A stretch of 44,534 bases of DNA. It comes from a virus. The number at the start of each line of letters is the position of its first letter. Position 1 is the first letter of the stretch. The position numbers and the translations under genes are program-made. Under the pieces are notes generated by a model. The model had not been told where the DNA came from, did not search any database, and worked only from the letters and a program-made list of their open reading frames with translations. The stretch covers positions 1 to 44,534 of IMG/VR virus record IMGVR_UViG_3300034358_000002; one strand, written 5' to 3'. Below are positions 22,789 to 31,509 of the stretch, piece by piece.

Positions 22789-23720
22789 GTAAGCGCGATG
22801 TTGAGCTAGTAGTTAAACCCTGGCGCGGTGTGGATTGGAATGAAAAGGCAGTCGCCAAGCGCCTTGAGCAAGGCTCGCTGTGGATGGGTCCAAAGGTTGA
22901 CGGTGTGCGTCTGCATCTGATCGCCGGAAGCTGCGGTGAGATCATCGCGCTGAGCCGCGCCGGCAAGAAGTTCCCCGCGCTGGGTGCGCATGCCTTGATC
23001 CATATCGGGCGCCAACTGGACCTCAATGCCATGCTCTACGGGAGCCGTGCGCTCGACTGTGAGCTGTGGATCGACGGATTGCCGATGGAGAAGGCCAACG
23101 GTCGCTTGAGTGAGCACCGCGACATCGACGGCGACGAGCTGGCCAACCTCCGCATCATGGTGTTCGATGCACCTACCGTGGAGGAGTTGCAAGGTCTGAG
23201 CAGTACCGGCGACACCCTGCACCGACGCCGTAGCTTTGCGAACGCCATCATCAAGCACGGGCATCAGATCTCACTGGAGTCGCTGGCCGAGGTGCGTAGC
23301 CTCGAAGACATCGAGGCCCTGTACGAGGACCTGCGACTCTTCGGCTATGAGGGCGGCATGGTTAAGGACAGCGACCTCCCGTACCGCAATGGCAAAGTGT
23401 CCGGTATCTGGAAGCGCAAGCCAAAGATCAATGTGGATGGTGTCATCACTGGCTACGTCTGGGGCGAACCTGACAAGGCCAATGCGGGTAAGATCGTGGG
23501 CTTCCAGATCAAACTGGAGAACGGTGTGACTATCCGCGCCACGGGCCTGACTGTGGCGCAGATGGATGAGTTCACCTTCGCCTTGGAGTTGGACCCAACC
23601 GCCTACATCGGGCGCCAAGCCGAGGCCACTGCAATGGAGTACACCGCCGCTGGTGCCCTCCGCCACCCATCGTTCAAGCGCTTCCGCGACTTGGACACTG
23701 ATCCGGGAGTCAAGGTATGA
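22785..23720 (+). CDS. ATP-dependent DNA ligase
   Basis: 311 residues. Motif I is K37-V-D-G-V-R, with K37 the AMP-accepting lysine. EGGMVKD (about 189-195) is motif IV and WKRKPK (about 209-214) is motif V. An OB-fold follows (VDGVITGYVWGE onward). It seals Okazaki fragments and nicks. Its length is in the range of small phage ligases. It overlaps both neighbours by four bases (ATGA). Confidence 0.92.
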   Translation: MSKRDVELVVKPWRGVDWNEKAVAKRLEQGSLWMGPKVDGVRLHLIAGSCGEIIALSRAGKKFPALGAHALIHIGRQLDLNAMLYGSRALDCELWIDGLPMEKANGRLSEHRDIDGDELANLRIMVFDAPTVEELQGLSSTGDTLHRRRSFANAIIKHGHQISLESLAEVRSLEDIEALYEDLRLFGYEGGMVKDSDLPYRNGKVSGIWKRKPKINVDGVITGYVWGEPDKANAGKIVGFQIKLENGVTIRATGLTVAQMDEFTFALELDPTAYIGRQAEATAMEYTAAGALRHPSFKRFRDLDTDPGVKV

Positions 23721-23914
23721 GCATCGAAACCCTGAGCCGACGTTGCAGCCAAGTGCCTAGCGATAGCCTTGAATGCGACCTGGTGGCTGGCACCATCTAC
23801 ATCGGGGCCTATGTGGCCGGCGAGCAGAATGACATCGCCATCACAGCAGAGACGGCCCGTGAGTTCGCTGAGTGGCTGGAGCGTGCGGCCTTGGTTGCGG
23901 AGCAGTCGGAATGA
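23717..23914 (+). CDS. Small unknown protein, 65 residues
   Basis: Lies between ligase and the next small gene with ATGA overlaps on both sides. Acidic product with a strand pair (CDLVAGTIYIGAYVAG) and a helix (TAREFAEWLERAALVAEQ). Family not recognised. Confidence 0.72.
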   Translation: MSIETLSRRCSQVPSDSLECDLVAGTIYIGAYVAGEQNDIAITAETAREFAEWLERAALVAEQSE

Positions 23915-24234
23915 GCAGTCAATCGAATCGGTATGCACTGGAGGCGGCGATCAGCCGCTCCTACAAGACGTTGGACTTGATGTTCCCCGGCGTCGAGTTG
24001 GAGGTAGTGCCCGACAAGTACAATATGCGGGACTGCATCATGGTCCGGTACACCCACCCCAAGCTAGGGCGCCTCGGGTGGAACGTCTCCGTGGATACGT
24101 GGGCTATGGATCGGCACGAGGGGTACGTTGAGTACCTAATGCGGGACATCCCTAAGGGGTTCACGTATGCGCTGCTTGAGGCGGCGGAGAACCACGCTAG
24201 TGCTAACCGATACACCTGGGGAGGTAGCGCATGA
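23911..24234 (+). CDS. Unknown protein, 107 residues
   Basis: Uses the ATG in the ATGA overlap with the previous gene; the polymerase gene begins in its own stop codon. A compact alpha/beta protein with several aromatics (DTWAMDRHEGYVEYLM). The position between ligase and polymerase suggests a replication-linked role. Confidence 0.72.
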   Translation: MSSQSNRYALEAAISRSYKTLDLMFPGVELEVVPDKYNMRDCIMVRYTHPKLGRLGWNVSVDTWAMDRHEGYVEYLMRDIPKGFTYALLEAAENHASANRYTWGGSA

Positions 24235-26594
24235 AGATTCGAATCCTAGACCTTGAAACTGAGTCGCACACTCACCTCGGTCGCAAGGGTTCACCGTACT
24301 GTCCAAAGAACTACATCGTCATGCCGGGCTGGCGTGACGATACTGACGGTGCGGTAGGGCCGAAAGAGTACCGGCACTTCACATCCCGTGCACAGGCAGA
24401 GGACCCCGCTAACCCGTGGTTCGACCTGACCGGCGTGGATATGCTGGTGTGCCACAACGCCATGTTCGAAATGTCGTGGTTCTTCACCCGGCATCACGAG
24501 GAGTTCGTGAAGTTCCTCCGACGCGGCGGGCGTGTAGTCTGCACCCAGCTAGCCGAGTACCTGCTGAGCCACCAGACGTGGACTTATCCTGCATTGGATG
24601 AGGTAGCCCCGAAGCACGGCGGCACCCACAAGGTGGACGGCATCAAGGCGCTCTGGGATCAAGGCGTACTGACCAGCGAGATGGATCCGGCACTGCTGCA
24701 CGAGTACCTCATGGGGCCGTGCGGTGACATCGAGAACACTGCGCTCGTGTTCTACAGCCAGATGCAGAAGCTCATGGCTGCCGGCATGTGGCGCATGTTT
24801 CTTGAGCGCTGCGAAGGTATGCTGGCCTTCAGTATCTGCGAAGTGTCCGGCCTGAAGGTTGACCTCGAAGTGGCCCACAAGAACCACGCGAAGCAACTGG
24901 AGGAGCTGGCCGGTATCCGTGTAGAGCTGGACAAGCTGGTGCCTGAGTTGCCTGAGACGATGGAGTTCAACTGGGGTAGCGACTACCACATGTCGGCCCT
25001 GCTGTTCGGTGGTGAGGTGCGGTACCGTAAGCGTGTGCCGTATGATCCGATCCAGTACGAGAAGGCAGACTTCATCAAGTTCAAAGACGGTACGCAGATT
25101 GTAGCCGGCGAGGGCTGGGAAGCTGACGAATCAGCGACTACGAATGTCATGCAGCTCGCCGTGGAACGTGGTGGTGTCGAGACGTACAAGTCCGGTAAGA
25201 ACAAAGGGCAGGTGAAGGTGTTCCGCGAGGATACCAACATCGAGAAGATGAAGTGGGATGAGGATGGTCGCTTCCGTTTCCCCGGCATCATCCGCTTCGA
25301 TGCCATGCCCGACGTACTGCGCGACAAGTACACTGGCAAGCGTGCTGAGTTCCAACAGGCTCGCGCCCTACCTGACGGTACTCCCGTGTACAGCACCAGC
25401 GGTGAGTCGCTGAAGGCGTTGGAGACGTTCGGCTTTGAGCAGGCCAAGATGTTGCAGCGTGCCGCGACCCTTGAGAAGGACAACGGCTCATTCTATATCA
25501 CGCACGAGTACGACAAAGACGGGAACATCAAGAAGTCGAAGGGCATGCTTCAGTACGTGGATGAGGATGGTATCATCCACCACAGCCTGAACCAGTGTGC
25601 CACTGCCACGACTCGCCTGTCCTCCTCGAACCCGAACCTCCAGCAACTGCCGAAGAAGGACGAGGATAACGCCGACGCAGGCAGCCGGGTGAAGGAGATG
25701 TTCGTGTCTCGCTTCGGCCCGGATGGCAGCATCGGGGAGATCGACTACACGGCGCTGGAAGTTGTGTGGAACGCCGCGCTCTCGGGCGACATGGGTCTGC
25801 TACGTCTGCTGCTGGATAACGTGGACATGCACTTGTACCGCCTTGCTGGTAAGGCGAACAACTGGAACGGCTTCGACTTCGACACGCTCGTGAAGATCAA
25901 GAAGGACGAGTCGCATGAGTGGCATGGCCGTGTGATGAAGGCGCGGTCTGAGATCAAGCCTAAGGCGTTCTCGGCACAGTACGGTGCGCAGGCCATGGGC
26001 ATTGCGTTCAACACCGGCTGCACCGTAGAAGAGGCGCAGGCATTCCTCGATAACGAGGAGGCGCTGTTCCCGCAGTCCATTGCGTTCCGTCAAGTCATCC
26101 GCGACATGGTGCAGAAGACTGGCGACACCATGGAAGGCTTGTGCCGCGAGCAGACGGAGTTCGGCTGGACCGTGTACCGCCGTGGTTACTACCAAGCCCC
26201 AGGTGGTACGTGCTATAGCTTCCGCCAGTTCCAGAAGTGGGATCGTGCAACCCGGCAGTCTGTCATGGACTACAAGGATACGCAGATTGCGAACTATTGG
26301 AACCAGGGTGAGGCAGGGTACATGATGACCCTGAGCATCGGTCGGGTGGCTCGCTGGATGATTGCCCGTCCCGGCTTCATGGTGACGGAGTTCCTGATCA
26401 ACAACGTACACGACGCCGTGTACACCGACTGCCACAATGACACACAGCGGGAGGTGAACCTCGGCATAAAGGCAATCCTCGAAGATGCACCGAGGTACAT
26501 GAGCGAGCAGCTCGGGTACAGCATCGGCCACATCCCGTTCCCGGCAGTAGCTGAGTCCGGGTCCAACATGTTCAACAAGACGCACCTGCACTAG
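24231..26594 (+). CDS. DNA polymerase, family A
   Basis: 787 residues. The N-terminal 3'-5' exonuclease domain has D7-L-E9, HNAMFEMSW (about 75) and CGDIENT (about 163). The polymerase domain has motif A EIDYTALEV (D505), motif B RSEIKPKAFSAQYGA (R572 to Y584) and motif C NVHDAVYTD (H727, D728). It is the replicative polymerase, comparable to T7 gp5. The second exonuclease motif has Glu where family A enzymes usually have Asp, so proofreading strength is uncertain. Confidence 0.95.
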   Translation: MKIRILDLETESHTHLGRKGSPYCPKNYIVMPGWRDDTDGAVGPKEYRHFTSRAQAEDPANPWFDLTGVDMLVCHNAMFEMSWFFTRHHEEFVKFLRRGGRVVCTQLAEYLLSHQTWTYPALDEVAPKHGGTHKVDGIKALWDQGVLTSEMDPALLHEYLMGPCGDIENTALVFYSQMQKLMAAGMWRMFLERCEGMLAFSICEVSGLKVDLEVAHKNHAKQLEELAGIRVELDKLVPELPETMEFNWGSDYHMSALLFGGEVRYRKRVPYDPIQYEKADFIKFKDGTQIVAGEGWEADESATTNVMQLAVERGGVETYKSGKNKGQVKVFREDTNIEKMKWDEDGRFRFPGIIRFDAMPDVLRDKYTGKRAEFQQARALPDGTPVYSTSGESLKALETFGFEQAKMLQRAATLEKDNGSFYITHEYDKDGNIKKSKGMLQYVDEDGIIHHSLNQCATATTRLSSSNPNLQQLPKKDEDNADAGSRVKEMFVSRFGPDGSIGEIDYTALEVVWNAALSGDMGLLRLLLDNVDMHLYRLAGKANNWNGFDFDTLVKIKKDESHEWHGRVMKARSEIKPKAFSAQYGAQAMGIAFNTGCTVEEAQAFLDNEEALFPQSIAFRQVIRDMVQKTGDTMEGLCREQTEFGWTVYRRGYYQAPGGTCYSFRQFQKWDRATRQSVMDYKDTQIANYWNQGEAGYMMTLSIGRVARWMIARPGFMVTEFLINNVHDAVYTDCHNDTQREVNLGIKAILEDAPRYMSEQLGYSIGHIPFPAVAESGSNMFNKTHLH

Positions 26595-26602
26595 GAGGCA
26601 CT

Positions 26603-26770
26603 ATGAAACTGCACTTCCGCTTCGACTCCGCACCCGGCCCGCAGGGCCCTCGATTGATTGAGGTGGAGGACGCTGACGGCAATAGCGTATGCGCAGGAAC
26701 GTGGGAGCAGGACCCCGCATCCGAGGACTGGTTCCTCGTAGTGGAGATGGATGCACCCGTAACTCCGTAA
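26603..26770 (+). CDS. Small acidic protein after the polymerase
   Basis: 55 residues with AGGAGG five bases before the ATG. Acidic with a few strands (MKLHFRFDSAPGPQGPRLIE at the start, WFLVVEMDAPVTP at the end). CTGTACTCGCA site 6 begins two bases after its stop. Function unknown. Confidence 0.7.
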   Translation: MKLHFRFDSAPGPQGPRLIEVEDADGNSVCAGTWEQDPASEDWFLVVEMDAPVTP

Positions 26771-26772
26771 GC

Positions 26773-26783
26773 CTGTACTCGCA
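26773..26783 (+). promoter_or_regulatory. CTGTACTCGCA site 6
   Basis: Exact copy, intergenic, 30 bases before the ATG of the 26814 gene. In this copy GTAC-TCGCA-GTAC also makes a small palindrome. Confidence 0.55.
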
Positions 26784-26813
26784 GTACCTTTCTTAAATCT
26801 GTAGGAGATCCAC

Positions 26814-27809
26814 ATGTCTGAAGCACAATTGAATCCGCTCGCCGCCGCCCTTGCCCTCGCTAACGCGGCGGCAGAAACCACCACGGTGGACATGAGTGAG
26901 GTGTCCCAAGGCGGTGGCGGCGAGCGCCGTGTGTACCCTGAAGGCTTCGCATTCGCCCGCTTTGTCGAGTACGTCGAGTACGGCGAGCACATCGCAGAGT
27001 ACGACGGTAAGCCGAAGCCGCCGGCAATGAAGTTCCGCATGGGCTTCGCTATCTGGGGCGACTCGAATCCGCAGGCAGCCGACGAGGCTGGTCAGCCGAT
27101 ACCACAGGATCAGCGCCCAGACGACCTGTTCCACTACATCGACAAGGAAGGCAACAAGCAGCCGGGCTTGATCCGTACCTTCGACATGTACCTCGGGAAC
27201 AACGAGAAGGCCAAGACCAAGCTGGCGTTTGACAAGATGAACTACGCCAAGCGTGCTGGTGTGAAGTCGTTCGGTCAATTCCTCGGCCAAGGCTTCCTGC
27301 TGCCGATCAAGCGCGTGAAGATTACCAAGGGTGTGAACGCTGGTAAGTTCCGCAACGACATCAACTGGGCGAACCTGTTGAAGCCGTTCGATCCGGTGCA
27401 GGGCACCCCGTACGCCATCCCGGAGGCGCCGGCTGAGTTGATCCGGTACTTCTTCTTCGACAAGCCGACCCCTGAGACTTGGGCATCGCTGGCTATCGAA
27501 GGCACGAACGACAAGGGCGAGTCCAAGGACTTCATCCGCGACGACATCAAGAAGGCGGTGAACTTCGAAGGCTCGGCCCTGCACATCATGCTCGGTGGCT
27601 CGGCCGCGGTCGGCAGCTTGCCTGCGGTGCCTGATGTGACTGCGCAATCCGTCCCGAATGTGCCGGTCGTAACCCCTAGCACTGTCGTAGCTGAGGTGCC
27701 TGTGGTTCCGGTACAGGCGGCTACAGTGGACGTGACCAAGGTGGATGTGCCGTTCGATGGCGGCGTCCCGGTGCAGGTACCAATGGTGCCTATGGTTCCG
27801 GTGATGTAA
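26814..27809 (+). CDS. Putative ssDNA-binding or replication accessory protein
   Basis: 331 residues with GGAGA seven bases before the ATG. The middle (about 40-240) is beta-rich with many aromatics (FARFVEYVEYGEHIAEYD, MKFRMGFAIWGD). The last 75 residues are Pro/Val-rich and flexible. Proteins of this kind between polymerase and 5'-3' exonuclease are common in phiKMV-like phages. An ssDNA-binding role is inferred from place and layout; it lacks the acidic tail usual in phage SSBs. Confidence 0.6.
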   Translation: MSEAQLNPLAAALALANAAAETTTVDMSEVSQGGGGERRVYPEGFAFARFVEYVEYGEHIAEYDGKPKPPAMKFRMGFAIWGDSNPQAADEAGQPIPQDQRPDDLFHYIDKEGNKQPGLIRTFDMYLGNNEKAKTKLAFDKMNYAKRAGVKSFGQFLGQGFLLPIKRVKITKGVNAGKFRNDINWANLLKPFDPVQGTPYAIPEAPAELIRYFFFDKPTPETWASLAIEGTNDKGESKDFIRDDIKKAVNFEGSALHIMLGGSAAVGSLPAVPDVTAQSVPNVPVVTPSTVVAEVPVVPVQAATVDVTKVDVPFDGGVPVQVPMVPMVPVM

Positions 27810-28766
27810 GTGCTAGCCCTTCCAGATAGCTCGTATTGGGAAGGGCGTCCTGATCTGTTCGAGGGTGCGCCTCCGGGCCGTATCCTCCTGCTAGATGCCG
27901 ATGGCCCTGCCTATGTGGCGTCGTCATCGGCGAGGACGCTGGATACCGCTGTTCGGCGGTTCATCAAGCTCGTGCTCACGGATCAGTTCCTGACCAACAG
28001 TGAGAGCACGAAGGTGTACCTCACAGCCAGCGGCTGTGTAAAGGCGTACCGTGACTGCTACCCAACGGTAAAGCCGTACCAAGGGAACCGCTCAGGGAAG
28101 GCTAAACCGCCGCTCCTGGAGCCCCTGCGGTGCGCTATCAGCCGTATGGCGGAGACAGGCACCGGGCTGCCCGAGGAACTCTCGGTGGAGCTGCATCACT
28201 ACTGGGAAGCAGATGATGCGATGATCATGGATGCGGAGATCCAAGGACCACAGGGCCTCATCAAGAGCGCCGATAAGGACCTCAGGCTCACCTCCGGGCC
28301 GTGGTACGACGAGAAGACGGGGAAGGTGGACATCATCGACGGGCGGTACGGCTGGATCGACGAGGAGTACACCCCGGCGGGTAAGCTCAAGGTGGTAGGG
28401 CACGGGACGAAGTTCTTCCTTGCCCAGCTCCTGATGGGCGACACCGCTGACAATGTGAAGGGCCTGAGCAAGTTGGCCGGGCAGGCTATCGCTGAGCGGG
28501 GCACATTGAACTTCCTTGGTCCAATCGAGGATGAGAACGAGGCCATCGACGCGATCCTCACAGCGTACACCAGGAACCAGCAGAACCCACTTGCGGAGGC
28601 CGAGTGCCTATGGCTCCGCCGACATCAACACGACAGCGCCTTCGCGTACTTCATGGAAGCCGACCTCAAGCCAGTGTTCCGCAACTGGCTGACTGAGTTG
28701 CATGAGTACCACGCCGAGCTGATCGCCATCGAGAAGGAGCGCCGGCATGCCGCAAGTTTCGAGTGA
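27810..28766 (+). CDS. 5'-3' exonuclease (FEN-type, T7 gp6-like)
   Basis: 318 residues starting at GTG directly after the previous stop. ILLLDADG (D29, D31), YWEADDA (about 130-136), SADKDLRL (about 154) and the H3TH-like GDTADNVKGLSKLAG (about 210-224) are the metal and DNA-binding motifs of the family. It removes RNA primers and degrades host DNA. No good ribosome site precedes the GTG, so coupled translation is likely. Confidence 0.9.
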   Translation: MLALPDSSYWEGRPDLFEGAPPGRILLLDADGPAYVASSSARTLDTAVRRFIKLVLTDQFLTNSESTKVYLTASGCVKAYRDCYPTVKPYQGNRSGKAKPPLLEPLRCAISRMAETGTGLPEELSVELHHYWEADDAMIMDAEIQGPQGLIKSADKDLRLTSGPWYDEKTGKVDIIDGRYGWIDEEYTPAGKLKVVGHGTKFFLAQLLMGDTADNVKGLSKLAGQAIAERGTLNFLGPIEDENEAIDAILTAYTRNQQNPLAEAECLWLRRHQHDSAFAYFMEADLKPVFRNWLTELHEYHAELIAIEKERRHAASFE

Positions 28767-28974
28767 CCTGCGGTTCGAGTGGCAGGTAGACCTCAACGAG
28801 GAGGGCCGTATGGAGCTGAGGTGCACATCGAGTCGCCGGCCTGCCAGCGGCCTTAAATATCAGGTGGTGTACGTGACTTCTACCCCGGTAGATCAGGTAG
28901 ACCTATTCACCAGCGTCCATGGCGTACGGCGCGAACATGTGGCCGCATGGTCTAAGGAGGTGAGTGTTGTCTAA
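28747..28974 (+). CDS. Small unknown protein, 75 residues
   Basis: AGGAG nine bases before the ATG inside the exonuclease gene end. A beta-rich small protein (LRFEWQVDLNEEGRMELRC, LKYQVVYVTST). It overlaps the start of the endonuclease gene. Family unknown. Confidence 0.68.
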   Translation: MPQVSSDLRFEWQVDLNEEGRMELRCTSSRRPASGLKYQVVYVTSTPVDQVDLFTSVHGVRREHVAAWSKEVSVV

Positions 28975-29392
28975 CCCAGTCGCGTACAAGATCCCACGCA
29001 GCCAGCAGCGTACGTTTGTGTTCAAGCTGCACAAGGAGCAGGGCGGCATCTGTCCACTCTGCCAGCGTGGCATCGATCTGAAGATCAAGGGTGAGGCGGT
29101 GATGGACCATTGCCACGAGACGGGACTTGTGCGGGGCATCCTGCATCGGTCGTGCAACGCGGCGGAAGGCAAGGTGGCCAACGCAGCGGGGCGCTGGGGT
29201 GCGAAGACCATGGACTACGAGTCGGGTGTGATCCCGTACTTGGAGAATTTGGTGGCGTACCTGAAGCGGCCCAAGCACAATCTGATCTACCCATCGCACC
29301 TCACCCCTGAGGAGCAGAAGGATAAAGCTAACCTGAAGCGCCGTTCAGCGGCTGCTGCAAAGAAGGCGGTCATTGCTGCCAAGGGGCTATAA
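28964..29392 (+). CDS. Endonuclease VII-type Holliday junction resolvase
   Basis: 142 residues. C30-x2-C33 and H61-x2-C64 form the zinc site, and D48-H49-C50-H51 in between is the His-Me (HNH-like) active site. N65 in CNAAEGK is also typical. It cuts branched DNA before packaging, like T7 gp3 or T4 gp49. The start is GTG 28964 or TTG 28967; AGGAGG at 28955 fits the TTG slightly better. It overlaps the next gene (TAATG). Confidence 0.9.
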   Translation: MLSNPVAYKIPRSQQRTFVFKLHKEQGGICPLCQRGIDLKIKGEAVMDHCHETGLVRGILHRSCNAAEGKVANAAGRWGAKTMDYESGVIPYLENLVAYLKRPKHNLIYPSHLTPEEQKDKANLKRRSAAAAKKAVIAAKGL

Positions 29393-30609
29393 TGAGTCGT
29401 ATTGAATGCAAGTACACCCAGACGCCTAATGGCGGTATCGTAGGTGAGTACCGCTGGGTAGATGCCGCGACTGGTAAAGTGTACCAGTACGAAACCTCGG
29501 AAGGCGCCCAAACTGCTGACGGTACGCATGTTCGGGCAATTCTAAATGCTGATGGAAGCTACAGTTTTAAAAGTTCGACGTGGCCTGACAAGCAATTTGT
29601 GTTAACCCCAACCCACAAGCAAGAGGTTCCATTGACTGACTCCAAGTGCCCTATCCGTTCCCAGTTCACCGACCAGCAAGTGCGCGATGCGTACGACTTG
29701 TCCGGCAAGAGCGTTAAGCGTACAGCGGAGGCCCTCAGCATTGAAGGTGGCGTATCCGTTTCCCGCCAACTCTGCCGATTCTGGTTGAAGGGCCTCAAAC
29801 TGCACACGGGTAAGGTTGCCGCTGGCAAGAAGTCGCCACGTGTGCTGCTAATCGACATCGAGACTGCGCCGATCTTGGCGTACGTGTGGTCGCTCTGGAA
29901 ACAGAACGTCGGCTTGAACCAGATCAACAACGAGTGGTACATCCTGAGCTTCTGCGCCAAGTGGCTGGGCGAACCGGAGGTCATTTACAAGGACATCCGC
30001 GACACCCCGCACGATGACTCCAGCCTGATGCAGCCGCTGTGGGATCTGCTGAACGAAGCCGACATCATCATCGGCCAGAACGGCAAGGCATTTGACATGC
30101 CGAAGATCCAAGCTCGGCTCATCATGGCCGGTCACTTGCCGCCGCGTCCGTACAAGGTGATCGACACCCTGCTCATGGCGAAGCAGCAGTTCCGCTTCAC
30201 CTCGAACAAGCTGGAGTGGATGACTGGCGAGACTGCTGGCCTGACCACTGTGTCGAAGTCCAAGCACAGCAAGTTCCCAGGCTTTCTCCTGTGGTCCGAG
30301 TGCCTGAAGGGCAACCCGGAAGCATGGGACGAGATGAAGGAGTACAACATCCCCGACGTCACGTCGATGGAGGAGCTGTACATCAAGTTGCGCCCATGGT
30401 ATGTCGGTCATCCGAACATGGCCGTGTACTTGGACACCGACAAGATCGCCTGCCCGAAATGCGCCAGCCACGATGTGGTGCAGGACGGCTTCACGTTCAC
30501 GCAGGTCGGCAAGTACGAACTGTACAAGTGCAACGGTTGCGGCGGCTTCAGCCGTGGGCGCTATACTCGCAATTCAACCAGCGTGCGTAAAGCACTGCTA
30601 TCTAACTGA
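29392..30609 (+). CDS. DEDDy 3'-5' exonuclease with zinc ribbon
   Basis: 405 residues. The core is of RNase H-like/DnaQ type: LLIDIETAP (D155, E157), GQNGKAFDMP (D235) and YNIPDV (Y318, D322). Before it (about 90-135) is a helix-turn-helix-like stretch (DQQVRDAYDLSGKSVKRTAE). The end has a zinc ribbon, C354-x2-C357 and C380-x2-C383. Such stand-alone exonucleases occur in many T7-like phages. It could trim DNA or RNA ends or complement proofreading; the target is unknown. The first 90 residues have an AT-richer patch. Confidence 0.82.
   Translation: MSRIECKYTQTPNGGIVGEYRWVDAATGKVYQYETSEGAQTADGTHVRAILNADGSYSFKSSTWPDKQFVLTPTHKQEVPLTDSKCPIRSQFTDQQVRDAYDLSGKSVKRTAEALSIEGGVSVSRQLCRFWLKGLKLHTGKVAAGKKSPRVLLIDIETAPILAYVWSLWKQNVGLNQINNEWYILSFCAKWLGEPEVIYKDIRDTPHDDSSLMQPLWDLLNEADIIIGQNGKAFDMPKIQARLIMAGHLPPRPYKVIDTLLMAKQQFRFTSNKLEWMTGETAGLTTVSKSKHSKFPGFLLWSECLKGNPEAWDEMKEYNIPDVTSMEELYIKLRPWYVGHPNMAVYLDTDKIACPKCASHDVVQDGFTFTQVGKYELYKCNGCGGFSRGRYTRNSTSVRKALLSN
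30561..30571 (+). promoter_or_regulatory. CTGTACTCGCA site 7 (one mismatch)
   Basis: CTATACTCGCA, inside the end of the exonuclease gene (read there as Y-T-R), 47 bases before the ATG at 30619. Confidence 0.4.
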
Positions 30610-30618
30610 GGGGACACC

Positions 30619-31158
30619 ATGCGAGAGTACAAAGTAGTCGAATGCCCTGGCAACAAAAAGCATGCAGGTAAAGTGGGTACCCTCAGCGAGCTTGGCGTTT
30701 TCGTGGACCACAGCAACTCCTGCCGGTTTGAGGGTCTATACAACATTGGCCCCGGCCTGTACAAGAACGCCAACCTCACTATGGTGGCTGAGATTGTCGA
30801 GCCGACGGGTTGCTCTGGTGTTGAGGCTATACAGCCCGGACAGGCCTTTAAGGAAGACGACGGCAAGCCAAACTGGTACCTGCTGATGTCCGCCAAGGGC
30901 TGCGCCTCCGCGCTGGCCGGCGTTGTACGAGTTCTGTCCTTCGCTGTTCGTGCGAAGGACAAGGGTGGCAAGGGCTACATTGAGCATAGCTGGCGCGAAG
31001 TCCCTAATGGCAAGGAGCGCTACGAGGCCGCGCTGTACCGGCACCTAAGCAAGGTCCATCTCGGGGAGTTGGTGGATGATGAGTCCGGGGAATCCCACTG
31101 GGCACATATCGCCACGAACGCCTTGTTCTTGGCTGAGCTGCACAAGTCCCGTGAATAG
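30619..31158 (+). CDS. dATP/dGTP diphosphohydrolase-domain protein
   Basis: 179 residues. The second half follows the pattern of the dATP/dGTP diphosphohydrolase N-terminal family: KPNWYLLM (about 83), ALAGVVRVLSFAVRAK, then YEAALYRHLSKVHLGE, DDESGESHWAHIATNALFLAEL. This MazG-like helical fold has conserved Glu/Asp/His that hold metals. It may adjust the nucleotide pool. Some phages with this family make diaminopurine DNA, but no PurZ-like gene is seen here. The first half (1-75) is an unassigned strand domain. Confidence 0.72.
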   Translation: MREYKVVECPGNKKHAGKVGTLSELGVFVDHSNSCRFEGLYNIGPGLYKNANLTMVAEIVEPTGCSGVEAIQPGQAFKEDDGKPNWYLLMSAKGCASALAGVVRVLSFAVRAKDKGGKGYIEHSWREVPNGKERYEAALYRHLSKVHLGELVDDESGESHWAHIATNALFLAELHKSRE

Positions 31159-31366
31159 CTACATCCTAGTGGCGGAGCGCAACTCCGCCACAGACCCAGA
31201 ACTCCCGGACTACCACTTCGTTGCCCGCAGTGATGCGGAGGCGTTCGATGCAATCCGGGTGGACCTGCGGTCCCGCAAAGAATCCTCAGGTGATATTGAG
31301 TTTCACCTGTATCGCACAACCCACCTAGGGAGTCTGTATGGACCTGAATTTCTTGAAGATGAATGA
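31151..31366 (+). CDS. Small unknown protein, 71 residues
   Basis: GTG start overlapping the previous gene by eight bases. The upstream in-frame ATG at 31076 would duplicate coding DNA of the previous gene. Alpha/beta layout (MNSYILVAERNSATD, ARSDAEAFDAIRVDLRS). The site before the GTG is weak. Confidence 0.62.
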   Translation: MNSYILVAERNSATDPELPDYHFVARSDAEAFDAIRVDLRSRKESSGDIEFHLYRTTHLGSLYGPEFLEDE

Positions 31367-31502
31367 GCGCTGGTTCCGGGCTGAGATCATCAGCATCAGC
31401 GAGTTCCGCGAGTACCGAGCCGGTAGCGTAGATGAAGCTGCTGTATTGGCCGCCGAAGAGTTCGGCGAAGACGACATTGGCCGCGTAACCCAGAAACGCT
31501 GA
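31338..31502 (+). CDS. Small acidic protein upstream of RNA polymerase
   Basis: 54 residues with GGGAG about eight bases before the ATG. Starts MDLNFLKMNERWFRAEIIS and ends DDIGRVTQKR. It overlaps the previous gene by 29 bases and ends seven bases before the RNA polymerase start. Its layout (strand then acidic helix DEAAVLAAEEFGE) resembles the 31151 product. Function unknown. Confidence 0.62.
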   Translation: MDLNFLKMNERWFRAEIISISEFREYRAGSVDEAAVLAAEEFGEDDIGRVTQKR

Positions 31503-31509
31503 GGAACCT

